From NCBI RefSeq assembly GCF_000938305.1, contig NZ_JYMT01000038.1, positions 62,001 to 126,000 of the forward strand: a stretch of 64,000 nt of DNA, written 5' to 3'. The position numbers and the translations under genes were made by a program. Positions 1 through 11,295 of the stretch are shown here, piece by piece. Every line of letters starts with the position of its first letter. The stretch's first letter is position 1. The DNA comes from Bradyrhizobium sp. LTSP885. GTDB lineage: Bacteria > Pseudomonadota > Alphaproteobacteria > Rhizobiales > Xanthobacteraceae. Below the pieces are notes generated by a model. The model saw only the letters and a list, made by a program, of their open reading frames with translations. It did no database searches and was not told the DNA's origin.

Positions 1-659
1 AACGCCTGCTCGATTGCAGGCACCCGTATGACGCCGCTTTGCGATGCACCGGTTGCTGCGACACGAATGTCGCCCGCCTTCGTTTTGACGACGAACACGC
101 CGGTCAGCGCGAAGCGCGAGGCCGGATGCCGCATCTTGGCATAGCCGGCCTTGACCGGAATCGGGAACGTAACCGCGGTGATAATCTCGCCATCCTCAAG
201 CGCCGTCGTGAACAGGCCCTTGAAGAAGTCTTCTGCGGCGAGCGAGCGCTTGTTGGTCTTGATCGTTGCGCCGAGCGCCAGCACCGCCGCCGGATAGTCC
301 GCCGCCGGATCGTTGTTGGCGAGCGAACCGCCGATCGTGCCGCGATAACGCACGGCGGGATCACCGATCATCGATGCCAGGTGAGCGAGCGCGGGGATCG
401 CCTTCTGCACGGCGTCGCTTTGCGCGACGTCGTAATGCGTGGTCGCGCCCTTGATCGTCACGGTGTCGCCGGACACGTCAATGCCGACCATGTCCTTGAT
501 CTTGGCCACGTCGATCACGTCGGAAGGCGCGGCCAGACGCTGCTTCATCACTGGGAGCAGCGTCTGTCCGCCGGCAAGGAACTTGGCTTCCTTGCCCTTG
601 CCGAACTGGGCCACGGCATCGTCGACCGAGGATGCGCGGTGATAATTTGTCTCGTACAT
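1..659 (-). CDS. coxM: CoxM-type FAD-binding subunit of a molybdenum hydroxylase (3' end outside window)
   Basis: This is the medium, FAD-binding subunit of a CO/xanthine dehydrogenase-family enzyme. It carries electrons from the [2Fe-2S] subunit to the acceptor. The frame is open from the ATG at 659 to the window edge, about 219 residues. Near the N-terminus is the FAD pyrophosphate motif AGGQTLLPVM, and further on the second FAD motif TIGGSLANNDPAADYPAA. A strong GAGGA ribosome binding site precedes the ATG, which lies 10 nt after the large-subunit stop. The gene is therefore the third of a small-large-medium operon. The C-terminal part is missing because the window ends. Confidence 0.9.
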   Translation of the reverse strand, partial: MYETNYHRASSVDDAVAQFGKGKEAKFLAGGQTLLPVMKQRLAAPSDVIDVAKIKDMVGIDVSGDTVTIKGATTHYDVAQSDAVQKAIPALAHLASMIGDPAVRYRGTIGGSLANNDPAADYPAAVLALGATIKTNKRSLAAEDFFKGLFTTALEDGEIITAVTFPIPVKAGYAKMRHPASRFALTGVFVVKTKAGDIRVAATGASQSGVIRVPAIEQA

Positions 660-669
660 CGTATCCTCC

Positions 670-3009
<2,340 letters not shown>

Positions 3010-3101
3010 GTCTATTCCTCCCAACGGAGATTTTGGTTTACCGCTGTTTCCATCGAAACCGGCGGTGATGAATCTGATGACGTCTCGCTTGTACGCGTCC
3101 G

Positions 3102-3587
3102 CTATTCGGCGGCTTGCGCAACCTTCATGCGGCCGGCCGCATCGAGCACCGACTTGACGATGTTGTGGTAGCCCGTGCAGCGGCAGATGTTGCCTTCGAG
3201 CTCGTGGCGGACGGTTTCCTCGTCGAGGTTGCCACCATGGCGATGCACGATATCGACCGCGGACATGATCATGCCGGGGGTGCAGTAACCGCACTGGAGG
3301 CCGTGATTGTCGCGGAACGCCGCCTGCATCGGATGCAGCTCGTCGCCCTTGGCGAGGCCCTCGATCGTGGTGACGTTGGAGCCTGCGGCCTGTCCGGCCA
3401 GCATGGTGCAGGATTTGACCGCCCGTCCATCGACATGGACGACGCAGGCGCCGCATTGGCTGGTATCGCAGCCGACATGGGTGCCGGTCAGGTTCAGGTT
3501 TTCGCGCAAGAGATGCACGAGGAGGGTCCGGTCCTCAACGTCGACCGAGACCGCCCTGCCGTTTACCGTCAGTTTGACTGTAGACAC
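3102..3587 (-). CDS. coxS: CoxS-like [2Fe-2S] small subunit
   Basis: Iron-sulfur subunit of the molybdenum hydroxylase encoded downstream, 161 aa. It has the two expected cluster sets: a plant-ferredoxin-type set at C40, C45, C48 and C60, and a C-terminal set at C99, C102, C135 and C137. It passes electrons from the Mo centre to FAD. The start is GTG at 3587 with GGGAGGA in front. About 92 nt separate it from coxL. It is the first gene of the operon, so the promoter should lie in the gap shared with the divergent alcohol dehydrogenase. Confidence 0.93.
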   Translation of the reverse strand: MSTVKLTVNGRAVSVDVEDRTLLVHLLRENLNLTGTHVGCDTSQCGACVVHVDGRAVKSCTMLAGQAAGSNVTTIEGLAKGDELHPMQAAFRDNHGLQCGYCTPGMIMSAVDIVHRHGGNLDEETVRHELEGNICRCTGYHNIVKSVLDAAGRMKVAQAAE

Positions 3588-3991
3588 GCGTTCCTCCCAA
3601 AGGTCTCATTATCGGCCCAGTAGAGCACGCTTCATTTGGGACGTAACCGCGATCAAAGTCGTAGTTGCGGCCTTATCATGAAGGTGCCGGGCCTATGTTC
3701 CGATCCTAGCAGGCAGTTGCCGGATCGGCAATTTGCAAGCGCGAACGGATCGCCCAAAGCGAACCTGATGGGAGTGCGTTCGCGACATCGGCGATCGTCA
3801 AATCGGCGACCGCGATGCAACGCAATCCGTCGCCGCAGCCGCTACTACCTTCCGCCTATAACGAGCGACAGACGTTGCTGTCATCTTCGCCGCCGATACA
3901 GCGACGAAAGATCGCGCGTTCATAAAATTGGGTAGCGAACCACGCCCGCGATGCATCCATCGCGGCAACGAAACCTTATTGGAGGAAGCAG
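3588..3991. promoter_or_regulatory. Divergent intergenic region between coxS and the PQQ dehydrogenase
   Basis: This 404-nt gap has no convincing gene and must hold both divergent promoters. Just upstream of the dehydrogenase ribosome site (GGAGG at 3981-3985) is a perfect inverted repeat, CGCGATG at 3947-3953 and CATCGCG at 3958-3964, with a 4-nt loop. It could be an mRNA hairpin or an operator. No sigma-54 signature was seen. Confidence 0.5.
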
Positions 3992-5707
3992 ATGAAGCTA
4001 AGAAGCGGGACTTTCTTTGCCGGCGTGTCGCTGGCTGCCATGTTGATGGCAGGCGTTGGCGCGTCGCAAGCCAATGACTCAGTCGTCAAGGCCGCATCGG
4101 ATCCCAATGGATGGGCGATCGCGGGCCACGACTACGGCAATACGCGCTTCAGCCCCTTGAAGCAAATCAATTCCGAAAATGCCGGCAAGCTGCAACTGGT
4201 TTATTCGATGTCGCTGGCCTCGTTGCGTTCCAACGAGTCCTCGCCGCTCGTGATCGGCAAGACGCTCTACGTCTCGACCTCCTGGGGTCCGAAATACGTC
4301 TACGCGATCGATGCCGCCACCGGCGCGCGCAAATGGACCTATCAACCCGATATTCCCGATGATGTGCTTCAATACGCCTGCTGCGACGTCAACAGCCGGG
4401 GCGTGTCCTATGCCGACGGCAAGATCTTCGTCGGCCGGCTCGACGGCAAACTGACGGCGCTCGACGCCGAGACCGGCAAGGAACTCTGGACCTCGACGGT
4501 CGTCGACTACAAGCAGGGCTCGGTCATCACCTCGCCGCCGCTCATCGTCCGCAACAAGGTGATCACCGGCTTCGGCGGCGGCGAGTACGGCGTCCGCGGC
4601 TCGCTGCAGGCGTTCGATCTCAACGACGGGAAGCTGCTCTGGCAGACCTACACGGTACCGGCACCCGGCGACCCCGGCAGCGACACCTGGAAGGGCGACA
4701 CCGGCCTGCATGGCGGCGGCGCTCCCTGGCTGGTCGGCTCCTACGATGCCAAGACCGACACGGTCTATTGGGGCACCAGCAATCCCGGACCATGGAATAC
4801 CGGGGTGCGCTCCACCGGCGACGGCAATTTCGGCAAGCTGACCAACCTCTATACGGCTTCGACGCTCGCGATCGATCCCAACACCGGCAATATCAAGTGG
4901 CACATCCAGGGCACGCCGGCCGATGCCTGGGACTATGACGGCGTCAACGAACTTCTGCTCACCGACCTCAAGATCAAGGGTGCGGAGACGCCGGTCCTGA
5001 TGAAGGCCGATCGCAACGGCTTCTTCTTCGTCGCCAACCGCGAAACCGGCAAGGTGATCTCTGCCGAGAAGTACGTCTTCGCGAACTGGGCGAAGAAGTG
5101 GGACATCGACACGATGCGGGCCGAAGAGGATCCCGACAAGCGTCCGGGTCCCGGCCATCCCGCCAAGGACATCTGTCCGAACCTGATCGGTGGCAAGAAC
5201 TGGCAGCCGATGTCGTTCAATCCGCAGACCGGCCTCGTCTACATCCCGACCAACAATGTCTGCATGGACTGGGGGGTCAGCGAGGTGAACTACAAGCGCG
5301 GCGTGTTCTATCTCGGTGCCGAGTTCCCGACCAAGGAAGGCCCGGGTGGATTCCTCGGCGAGCTGGTGGCGTGGGATCCCATTGCCAACAAGAAGGTGTG
5401 GAGCATCAAGGAAGACCTGCCCTTCAACGGCGGCACGCTGACGACGGGCGGCAACCTGGTGTTCTCGGGCAATCTGCACGGTGACTTCCGTGCCATCGAT
5501 GCCAAGGACGGCAAGGTGCTGTGGAGCAAGAACCTCGGCAGCGGCATCGGCGCGGGTCCGGTGACCTACTCGGTCGACGGCAAGCAGTATGTCGCGATCG
5601 TGGTCGGACGCACCGCAGCGCTGCCGGCGTTCCTCGGCGACATCGGCAAGAAGATGGTGGCCGCAGCACCCGAAGGCGGCTCGCTGTTCGTGTTCGCCCT
5701 GCAATAA
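3992..5707 (+). CDS. Periplasmic PQQ-dependent alcohol dehydrogenase, predicted lanthanide type
   Basis: Eight-bladed quinoprotein oxidising alcohols in the periplasm with PQQ, 571 aa. It has an export signal (cleavage probably after the SQA near residue 27). The vicinal disulfide cysteines are C130-C131, and tryptophan-docking repeats such as GKLTALDAETGKELW recur. Likely metal ligands are E198 and N264. The catalytic Asp lies in WDYDGVNE as D314, and a second Asp follows at D316. In this superfamily the Asp two residues after the catalytic one marks lanthanide use (XoxF, ExaF/PedH); calcium enzymes have Ala or Ser there. The NPGPWN motif resembles the ethanol-dehydrogenase branch more than XoxF. 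The next gene is its probable electron-transfer partner. The metal assignment is inferred from motifs. Confidence 0.93.
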   Translation: MKLRSGTFFAGVSLAAMLMAGVGASQANDSVVKAASDPNGWAIAGHDYGNTRFSPLKQINSENAGKLQLVYSMSLASLRSNESSPLVIGKTLYVSTSWGPKYVYAIDAATGARKWTYQPDIPDDVLQYACCDVNSRGVSYADGKIFVGRLDGKLTALDAETGKELWTSTVVDYKQGSVITSPPLIVRNKVITGFGGGEYGVRGSLQAFDLNDGKLLWQTYTVPAPGDPGSDTWKGDTGLHGGGAPWLVGSYDAKTDTVYWGTSNPGPWNTGVRSTGDGNFGKLTNLYTASTLAIDPNTGNIKWHIQGTPADAWDYDGVNELLLTDLKIKGAETPVLMKADRNGFFFVANRETGKVISAEKYVFANWAKKWDIDTMRAEEDPDKRPGPGHPAKDICPNLIGGKNWQPMSFNPQTGLVYIPTNNVCMDWGVSEVNYKRGVFYLGAEFPTKEGPGGFLGELVAWDPIANKKVWSIKEDLPFNGGTLTTGGNLVFSGNLHGDFRAIDAKDGKVLWSKNLGSGIGAGPVTYSVDGKQYVAIVVGRTAALPAFLGDIGKKMVAAAPEGGSLFVFALQ

Positions 5708-5730
5708 TGATCGTGACGATGGAGGTAGCA

Positions 5731-6915
5731 ATGTCCGTGCTTTGCATGACCCGGAATAGACTGCGCGGCTGTTCGCGTCATGCGCGGTTGGGAAGGGCAA
5801 TCCGGATTGCGCTGCTCTCCACGTTCCTGACGGTGCCGGCCCTGTCGGCCGGCGCCGAAGAGGCCAAACCGCTGCGGCTCTGCGCCGATCCGACCAATCT
5901 GCCGTTCGCGAGCGACGATCCCGCCAAGCCCGGCCTTTATCTGGAGATCGGCCAGGCCGTCGCGCAGAGGCTCGGTCGCACCGTGAGCTATAACTGGTAC
6001 AAATCCTATTTCGGCAAGCGAACCGTCCGGGAAACGCTGCTCAGCAGGCAATGCGATGCCATGGTCGGCCTGCCTCTGGTCGACGATTTCATGGGCCCGA
6101 CCGTGATCTTCTCGAAGCCGATCGCCCATGAAGGCTACGCGCTGGTCGGTGCCAGGGATCGCAAGCTCGCCGGCATCGACGACCTCAAGGGATTGCGGGT
6201 CGCGGTGCAGTATCAGTCGACGCCACAGAACCTGCTCGCGATGCGCGACGAGATCCAGAAATTCACCGTGCTCAGCCCGGACGAGGGCATGGCGGCACTG
6301 GAGCAAGGCAAGGTTGACGCCGCCTTCATCTGGGCGCCGGTGGCGGGCTGGCTCAACAGGAGCGTCTATGCCGACAAATATCAGGTCGTGTCGACCGAGG
6401 GCGACGGCCTGCTCTGGGAGACCGCGATTGGCTTCGCCAAGGGATCAAGCACGCTGCGCGATGAGGTCGACTCCGTGCTGCCGTCACTGCAACCGGAGAT
6501 CGCCGCGCTGTTTGCCAAATATGGCGTGCCGAACGGTGCGTCGGTGAAGTTCGGTCAGGTTGATCGCGCCAAGCCGTTCGCCGAGGCGCGCGGGCCAGTC
6601 ACAGTGGGGCAGGCTGCCGCGACCGACAAGCCGGTTCAGACCGCGGCCGTGACCGGAGACATCAAGGTCGGGCAGGAAACGTTCAACGGCACCTGCGCGC
6701 ATTGCCATGGTCCGGATGCGGTGCAGGCGGAGCGGAAGATCGACCTCAGGCTCCTGAAAAAGCGCTATGCCGACGACATGGAATCGACCTTCTGGAAAAC
6801 TGTCCATGACGGACGGCCATCCAAGGGCATGCCGGCGTGGAAGGACGTTTTCAGAGACGATGAGCTCAAAAACGTATATGACTATCTGCAGACTGTGCAG
6901 GACACCGCAAATTAG
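5731..6915 (+). CDS. Dehydrogenase-associated substrate-binding domain fused to cytochrome c
   Basis: A 394-aa exported protein with two parts. Residues about 45-290 resemble the periplasmic binding proteins that accompany PQQ dehydrogenases (MxaJ/XoxJ-like; LRLCADPTNLPF near the start). Residues about 310-390 form a small cytochrome c with haem site CAHCH at 322-326 and a later SKGMPAW that can supply the Met ligand. In known systems the J protein and the G cytochrome are separate genes, so this is a J-G fusion. It begins 23 nt after the dehydrogenase stop with GGAGG before the ATG at 5731, so it is in the same operon. The likely role is to help assemble the dehydrogenase and take its electrons. 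Upstream in-frame codons belong to the other gene's region. Confidence 0.88.
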   Translation: MSVLCMTRNRLRGCSRHARLGRAIRIALLSTFLTVPALSAGAEEAKPLRLCADPTNLPFASDDPAKPGLYLEIGQAVAQRLGRTVSYNWYKSYFGKRTVRETLLSRQCDAMVGLPLVDDFMGPTVIFSKPIAHEGYALVGARDRKLAGIDDLKGLRVAVQYQSTPQNLLAMRDEIQKFTVLSPDEGMAALEQGKVDAAFIWAPVAGWLNRSVYADKYQVVSTEGDGLLWETAIGFAKGSSTLRDEVDSVLPSLQPEIAALFAKYGVPNGASVKFGQVDRAKPFAEARGPVTVGQAAATDKPVQTAAVTGDIKVGQETFNGTCAHCHGPDAVQAERKIDLRLLKKRYADDMESTFWKTVHDGRPSKGMPAWKDVFRDDELKNVYDYLQTVQDTAN

Positions 6916-6951
6916 AGGCGGGGCGGGTGCAACATCCATGCGAGAGTCCTC

Positions 6952-7632
6952 ATGATGGGGTTCCTGATCATCGACGATCACCCCTTGTTCGGCGAGGCGC
7001 TTGGCAACGCCATCCGAATCTCGCATCCCGATGCCCGCATCCACGAGGCCACCTCGATCAAGGGAGCACTCGGCATCCTGGCTGCCGAGCCGAATATCGA
7101 CCTGGCGCTGCTCGATCTGCTGCTACCCGATGTCGTCGGCTTCTCGGGGTTCCAGAAGATCAGGGATCGCTATCCAAGGCTGCCGATCGCGATTGTCTCG
7201 AGTGAAGAGGACAAGCACACGATCCGCGAGGCGCTGGAAATGGGCGCGGTCGGCTATTTGCCGAAATCGACCTCGATCGGCGAGCTCTCGCAGGCGATTG
7301 CACGCGTGCTGAGCGGCTCGGTCTCGGCGCCGCGGGATTTTGTCGCCGCCGGCGCATTGGAACAATCCGAGACTGTGCGGACGCTGCGCGAGCGGATCCA
7401 GAAACTCACGCCGCAACAAGTACGTGTCCTTCACCTGATCACGCGTGGGCTGCAGAACCGCGAGATCGCGACGGAACTGAAACTCGCCGAGTCCACCGTC
7501 AAGGCGCACGTGACGGAGATCCTGCGCAAGCTGAAGCTGTTCAGCCGCAACAAGGCGATCATTGAGCTCGGCAAGATTCCGCTTTCGGTGCCGGACGCCT
7601 ATCCCGGCGTGAAGTCGGAGAAGACGTCCTAG
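6952..7632 (+). CDS. NarL/LuxR-family response regulator
   Basis: Two-domain response regulator of 226 aa. The receiver domain has acidic residues D8-D9, phospho-acceptor D55 (LLDLLLPD) and the conserved Lys in YLPKS. The C-terminal LuxR helix-turn-helix spans about residues 155-215 (LTPQQVRVLHLI ... STVKAHVTEILRKL). It starts 36 nt after the cytochrome fusion gene on the same strand, so it may share the dehydrogenase transcript. Similar regulators (AgmR/ErbR, PedR) control PQQ alcohol oxidation in pseudomonads, which makes the dehydrogenase a plausible target. The partner kinase is probably the hybrid kinase at 8492-9865. Confidence 0.9.
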   Translation: MMGFLIIDDHPLFGEALGNAIRISHPDARIHEATSIKGALGILAAEPNIDLALLDLLLPDVVGFSGFQKIRDRYPRLPIAIVSSEEDKHTIREALEMGAVGYLPKSTSIGELSQAIARVLSGSVSAPRDFVAAGALEQSETVRTLRERIQKLTPQQVRVLHLITRGLQNREIATELKLAESTVKAHVTEILRKLKLFSRNKAIIELGKIPLSVPDAYPGVKSEKTS

Positions 7633-7711
7633 TTTGTTGCATTGCAAGGCGGCGGCATCGAATGTCCACCTATAGGCTGCACCTCGGCTTTGAGATAACG
7701 TCGTAACCACG

Positions 7712-8497
7712 ATGGCTGCCTCAAATGATTTGGGAGAGGACCGCGCAGCGGTGACCACGACAGCGCCCTTGGCGGACAAGCCGCCGGTGAGCAAGGCGAG
7801 TGCGCCTCGGCTGCTGATCGTCGAGGATCACCCATTATTCCGTGCAGCCCTGATCGGCGTGATCGGCGCCGAATTTCCCGATGCCGAGGTGTTGCAGGCG
7901 ACGTCAATCGACGATGCGCTGGAGGTCATTGCCGCACGCGACGGCCTCGATCTGATCCTGCTCGATCTGTCGATGCCGGGAACGACGGGGTTGTTGGGTG
8001 CATATCGGGTGCGCGCTGCCGCACCGCGCAGCGCTCTCGTGATTGTATCTGCGCATGACGATTCCCGGATCATCGGCGGCGCGATCTCGCTCGGGATTTC
8101 CGGCTATATCCCGAAATCCACGCCGAAGGCCGAGCTGGCGCGGCTGTTGCGCGGGATCCTCGAAGGCGACGTTTGCCTGCCCACGCGCTTTCGCGACACT
8201 GCCGCCGCCCGGAAAGGCCAGGCCGAGATCCGGGAACTGATCCAACGTCTCGGCCAGCTCACCTCGCAGCAATTGCGGGTGCTCGACATGATCTGTCACG
8301 GCCTGCAGAACAAGCATATCGCCTATCAGCTCGATATCTCGGTCACGACCGTGAAGGTGCACGTCTCGGAAATCCTGCGCAAGCTCGACGTGCGAAGCCG
8401 CACCGAAGCCATCATCACGCTGTCGAAGCTGGACTTCGGCAAGCACGATCATGCGCCGACAATGGCGGCTCCGCCATCGCGCGGCGGCCATTCATAG
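7712..8497 (+). CDS. Second NarL/LuxR-family response regulator
   Basis: Paralogue of the preceding regulator, 261 aa, with an N-terminal tail of about 33 residues before the receiver domain (RLLIVEDHPLF; phospho-Asp in ILLDLSMPG; Lys in YIPKS). The C-terminal LuxR domain contains TTVKVHVSEILRKLDV. A 79-nt gap separates the two regulators. Its 3' end overlaps the hybrid kinase gene by 6 nt in convergent orientation. Two tandem regulators beside one kinase suggest a branched relay or binding to different promoters. The targets cannot be read from the sequence. Confidence 0.88.
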   Translation: MAASNDLGEDRAAVTTTAPLADKPPVSKASAPRLLIVEDHPLFRAALIGVIGAEFPDAEVLQATSIDDALEVIAARDGLDLILLDLSMPGTTGLLGAYRVRAAAPRSALVIVSAHDDSRIIGGAISLGISGYIPKSTPKAELARLLRGILEGDVCLPTRFRDTAAARKGQAEIRELIQRLGQLTSQQLRVLDMICHGLQNKHIAYQLDISVTTVKVHVSEILRKLDVRSRTEAIITLSKLDFGKHDHAPTMAAPPSRGGHS

Positions 8498-9865
8498 CCG
8501 TGCGGCCGGCTGCTCCGCGGCCAGCAGGAACGACAGCAGCGAGCGCATCTCGGCGGGCTTGATCGGCTTCTTCAGCAACTCGTGGCCGAACGCCGAAACG
8601 TCGGAGGCGGCCTTGGCCGAGTAGTCGGCGGTGACGATGATCGCCGGAACATCGGTCTTGATCTCGTTGCAAATCAGGTCGACGGCCTCGATCCCGGTCT
8701 CGCCATTGTCGAGGTGAAGGTCGGCGATGATGGCGTCCGGAATGCCGTCCAGCGCGCGGATGCGTTCGAGCGCTTCAGCCTTCGAGATCGTCACGGCGAC
8801 GTCGCAGCCCCATTTTTCCAGCAGGCTGGCAAGTCCCTCGGCGCTCGAGAGGTCATTCTCGATCAGGAGGATCTTGGCACCCTCCATCCCGCCATAGCGA
8901 TAGTCGACGCTGGCCTGCTCGCGAACCTGCATCGCGACGGGGTCGGCACTGCGGGGAACGGTGACGGAGAAGACCGAGCCCTTGCCCGGACGCGAGGTCA
9001 GCCGGATGTCGTGGCCGAGAACGCCGGCAAACCGGCGCACGATCGAAAGGCCAAGCCCGATACCGACCTTGTCGCCGGCGCTGCTCTCGCCGCGCTGGAA
9101 CTCGACGAAGATGGCCTCGCGCTGGGCCTCCGGAATTCCAGGACCGGTGTCGTGCACCTCGATGCAGATATTGTCGCCGCTGATGCGGCATCCCATCAGC
9201 ACGCTGCCGCGCTGCGTGTAGCGTAGCGCGTTGGCGAGCAGGTTCTGCAGGATTCGGCGCAGCATCAGCGTATCGGACCGGACCACGCCGGACGACGGCA
9301 TGATGCGAAGCGTGAGATTGCGCTTCGCCGCGGTCGGGCTGAATTCCTGCTCCATCGGCTCAAACAGCGAAGCGATTGCGACCGGGCCGAAATCGGGCCT
9401 GAGTACGCCCGCATCGAGCTTGGAGATATCGAGCAGCGTCCGCAGCATGTCCTCGAGGGTTGCCAGCGAGCGGTCGATCTGTTCGGTCAGGGCGACACCC
9501 TTGGGCTCGGACGCCATCTCCGTCAGCGCCGACAGCGTCAGCCGGGCCGCATTCAGCGGCTGCAGCAGATCGTGCGTCACCGAGACCAGTACCGACGATT
9601 TCAGCGAGCTTGCCGCCTCGGCCTGTTGCTTGGCCTGCAGCAGGCGCCCGTTGGTCTTTTCCAGCGATTGCAGCACCTGCTTGAGTTGCTGGGTGCGGTC
9701 GCGAACCTGCTGGTCGAGCGCGATCGCCGTCTCGAACAGCGAGAATGCGTTGAGCTGCTGGTCGGTCGAACGCTCGACGCGCGACATCAGCGCCGCGTTG
9801 ATCTTGCGCAGCTTCTCGGCCTCGCGCTCGAGCGCAGCGATACGGCTGGTCCGTGTATCCGTCAT
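8492..9865 (-). CDS. Soluble hybrid histidine kinase (HisKA-HATPase-receiver)
   Basis: A 457-aa kinase with no membrane segment, so it senses in the cytoplasm. An N-terminal coiled coil (about residues 5-90) leads into the HisKA box with H98 in SVTHDLLQPLN. The ATPase domain follows with N-box NLLANALRY and G-box DTGPGIPEA. A C-terminal receiver contains DLHLDNG and a KKPIK lysine. The ATG at 9865 overlaps the stop of the upstream FIST gene as ATGA, so the two are translationally coupled. The FIST protein is therefore the probable input module. The arrangement resembles ErcS'-type kinases of the ethanol-oxidation regulons. The open frame extends upstream, but that part lies inside the FIST gene in another frame. 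Confidence 0.92.
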   Translation of the reverse strand: MTDTRTSRIAALEREAEKLRKINAALMSRVERSTDQQLNAFSLFETAIALDQQVRDRTQQLKQVLQSLEKTNGRLLQAKQQAEAASSLKSSVLVSVTHDLLQPLNAARLTLSALTEMASEPKGVALTEQIDRSLATLEDMLRTLLDISKLDAGVLRPDFGPVAIASLFEPMEQEFSPTAAKRNLTLRIMPSSGVVRSDTLMLRRILQNLLANALRYTQRGSVLMGCRISGDNICIEVHDTGPGIPEAQREAIFVEFQRGESSAGDKVGIGLGLSIVRRFAGVLGHDIRLTSRPGKGSVFSVTVPRSADPVAMQVREQASVDYRYGGMEGAKILLIENDLSSAEGLASLLEKWGCDVAVTISKAEALERIRALDGIPDAIIADLHLDNGETGIEAVDLICNEIKTDVPAIIVTADYSAKAASDVSAFGHELLKKPIKPAEMRSLLSFLLAAEQPAARL

Positions 9866-11034
9866 TGTGGAACGACGGCTCGCTTGCCGATGGCGACGCC
9901 GGTCAGCGTCTGATTGACGTGCATCGAACGATACTGCTCGCCATAGGTCTGAAAGCCAATCACATTGTTGCGGCGATAGAGTTCCGACATTTCCCGCGAC
10001 AATTGGTGCTGTTCGACGTCGAGCCGGCGCAACACGCATTCGAAGCCGATGAAGATCGAGACCTCGCCGAGGTCGTCGGTGATCTCCTTGAGCAGGTCGC
10101 TGGTGGCATCGACCGGATCGCGCTCGCGCGCCACCGTCAGCACCATGCCTTCGTCGACCGCACAGAAGAAGCGGAGCGAGCCGTCCGGATCCATGCGCTG
10201 GATCGACCGCGCATAATAGGCACCGCCGACCCGCACCAGCACGGGATGCGCGGCAAACGAGAACGCGTCGAGCTTGCTGTCGCTGATGCCGACCGCGCGC
10301 GAATATTCCAGCGCCGCGGGCTCGGCGTTGATCTCCTTGACGATCCGATGCTCGACATCGGCCTCGGTCACCACCATCTTGGTCGAGGTCGGCTCGAAAT
10401 GATCGCATTTGAACAGGCGGAACGGCAGCCGGGTCTTGATCAGGATCAGGACGGCGGCGTCGGTGAGCGCCTTGCCGCCATGGAAGACCCACGATTTTTC
10501 GAACCGCATGCCGTCGCCGGCCGAGCCGCCGACGATCGGGATATCCTCCAGCGACGCGTAGATCGCCGACATGATGGTTTCTTCACGCTGGCACATCCCA
10601 TCGATGAGCAGCAAACCGAAGGACTCCTGGCCAGGTTCGCAATGCTCGGTGCGTTGCGCGAATTCCTGCTGCAGTTCGGTGCAGATCGAGCGACCGCGGT
10701 CGACCCGGAATGTCGCGAGGTCGAGCAGCGGGCGGGCCGCGATCACGAAGTCGGCCGCATTGAACCCCATCGCGACCACGCTGTCCTCGTCCCAGCCGCC
10801 CGGCGAGAGTTCGCCGGCCGTGGTGCAGCCGAAGATCGGGATATCGGGCATGCGGCGGGACAGCTCGGTGATGAAAATTTCGGGATCGTAGAACGGCGAG
10901 ACGAACACCACGGCCATGGCGAGCTTGGCGTGCGCCAATTGGCGCGCGATTTCGCCGGCAGCGTCTCGCGGCCCGTCGGTCTTTGCCTTCGCCACGACGA
11001 TGCTGTCGCCGGCGCTGCCGTGCTGCTCCGCCAA
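9862..11034 (-). CDS. FIST-domain sensory protein
   Basis: A 390-aa protein with FIST-N followed by FIST-C domains. The N-terminal FIST signature FGCTTAGELSP and the GGSAGDGM motif are clear. FIST proteins bind small ligands; the NosP subgroup binds haem and nitric oxide. The gene overlaps the hybrid kinase start by 4 nt. The likely job is to present a ligand signal to that kinase. The context of alcohol and aldehyde oxidation genes favours a metabolite signal, but a haem/NO role cannot be excluded. No signal peptide or membrane span is visible. Confidence 0.9.
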   Translation of the reverse strand: MAEQHGSAGDSIVVAKAKTDGPRDAAGEIARQLAHAKLAMAVVFVSPFYDPEIFITELSRRMPDIPIFGCTTAGELSPGGWDEDSVVAMGFNAADFVIAARPLLDLATFRVDRGRSICTELQQEFAQRTEHCEPGQESFGLLLIDGMCQREETIMSAIYASLEDIPIVGGSAGDGMRFEKSWVFHGGKALTDAAVLILIKTRLPFRLFKCDHFEPTSTKMVVTEADVEHRIVKEINAEPAALEYSRAVGISDSKLDAFSFAAHPVLVRVGGAYYARSIQRMDPDGSLRFFCAVDEGMVLTVARERDPVDATSDLLKEITDDLGEVSIFIGFECVLRRLDVEQHQLSREMSELYRRNNVIGFQTYGEQYRSMHVNQTLTGVAIGKRAVVPQ

Positions 11035-11295
11035 TCGCGCTCTCCCTGAACCAGATCTATTGTTCTTCTCGAGGCATCTTTTGGCCTCTTGATAACAGTG
11101 TCGTGCAGGGAGACATCATTGGCCGGCCAATTTGCCGGCAGGTGTGTTCGACGCGAGCGCCGATAGCGCCATCCGACGCAATGACATGGGACGCCTCCCG
11201 ATGTGTTGTCCGGCCGCGGGCAGCGGCTGGGGACTTCTTGTAACAGATCTAAGTTATCGGCGCCGGCTTTCCCGTCAATCGCGAATGCGGGCAAA

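Noticed and set aside
4079..5800. Minus-strand frame opposite the PQQ dehydrogenase
   Set aside because: No start signal and no family motif; the dehydrogenase on the plus strand is unmistakable.
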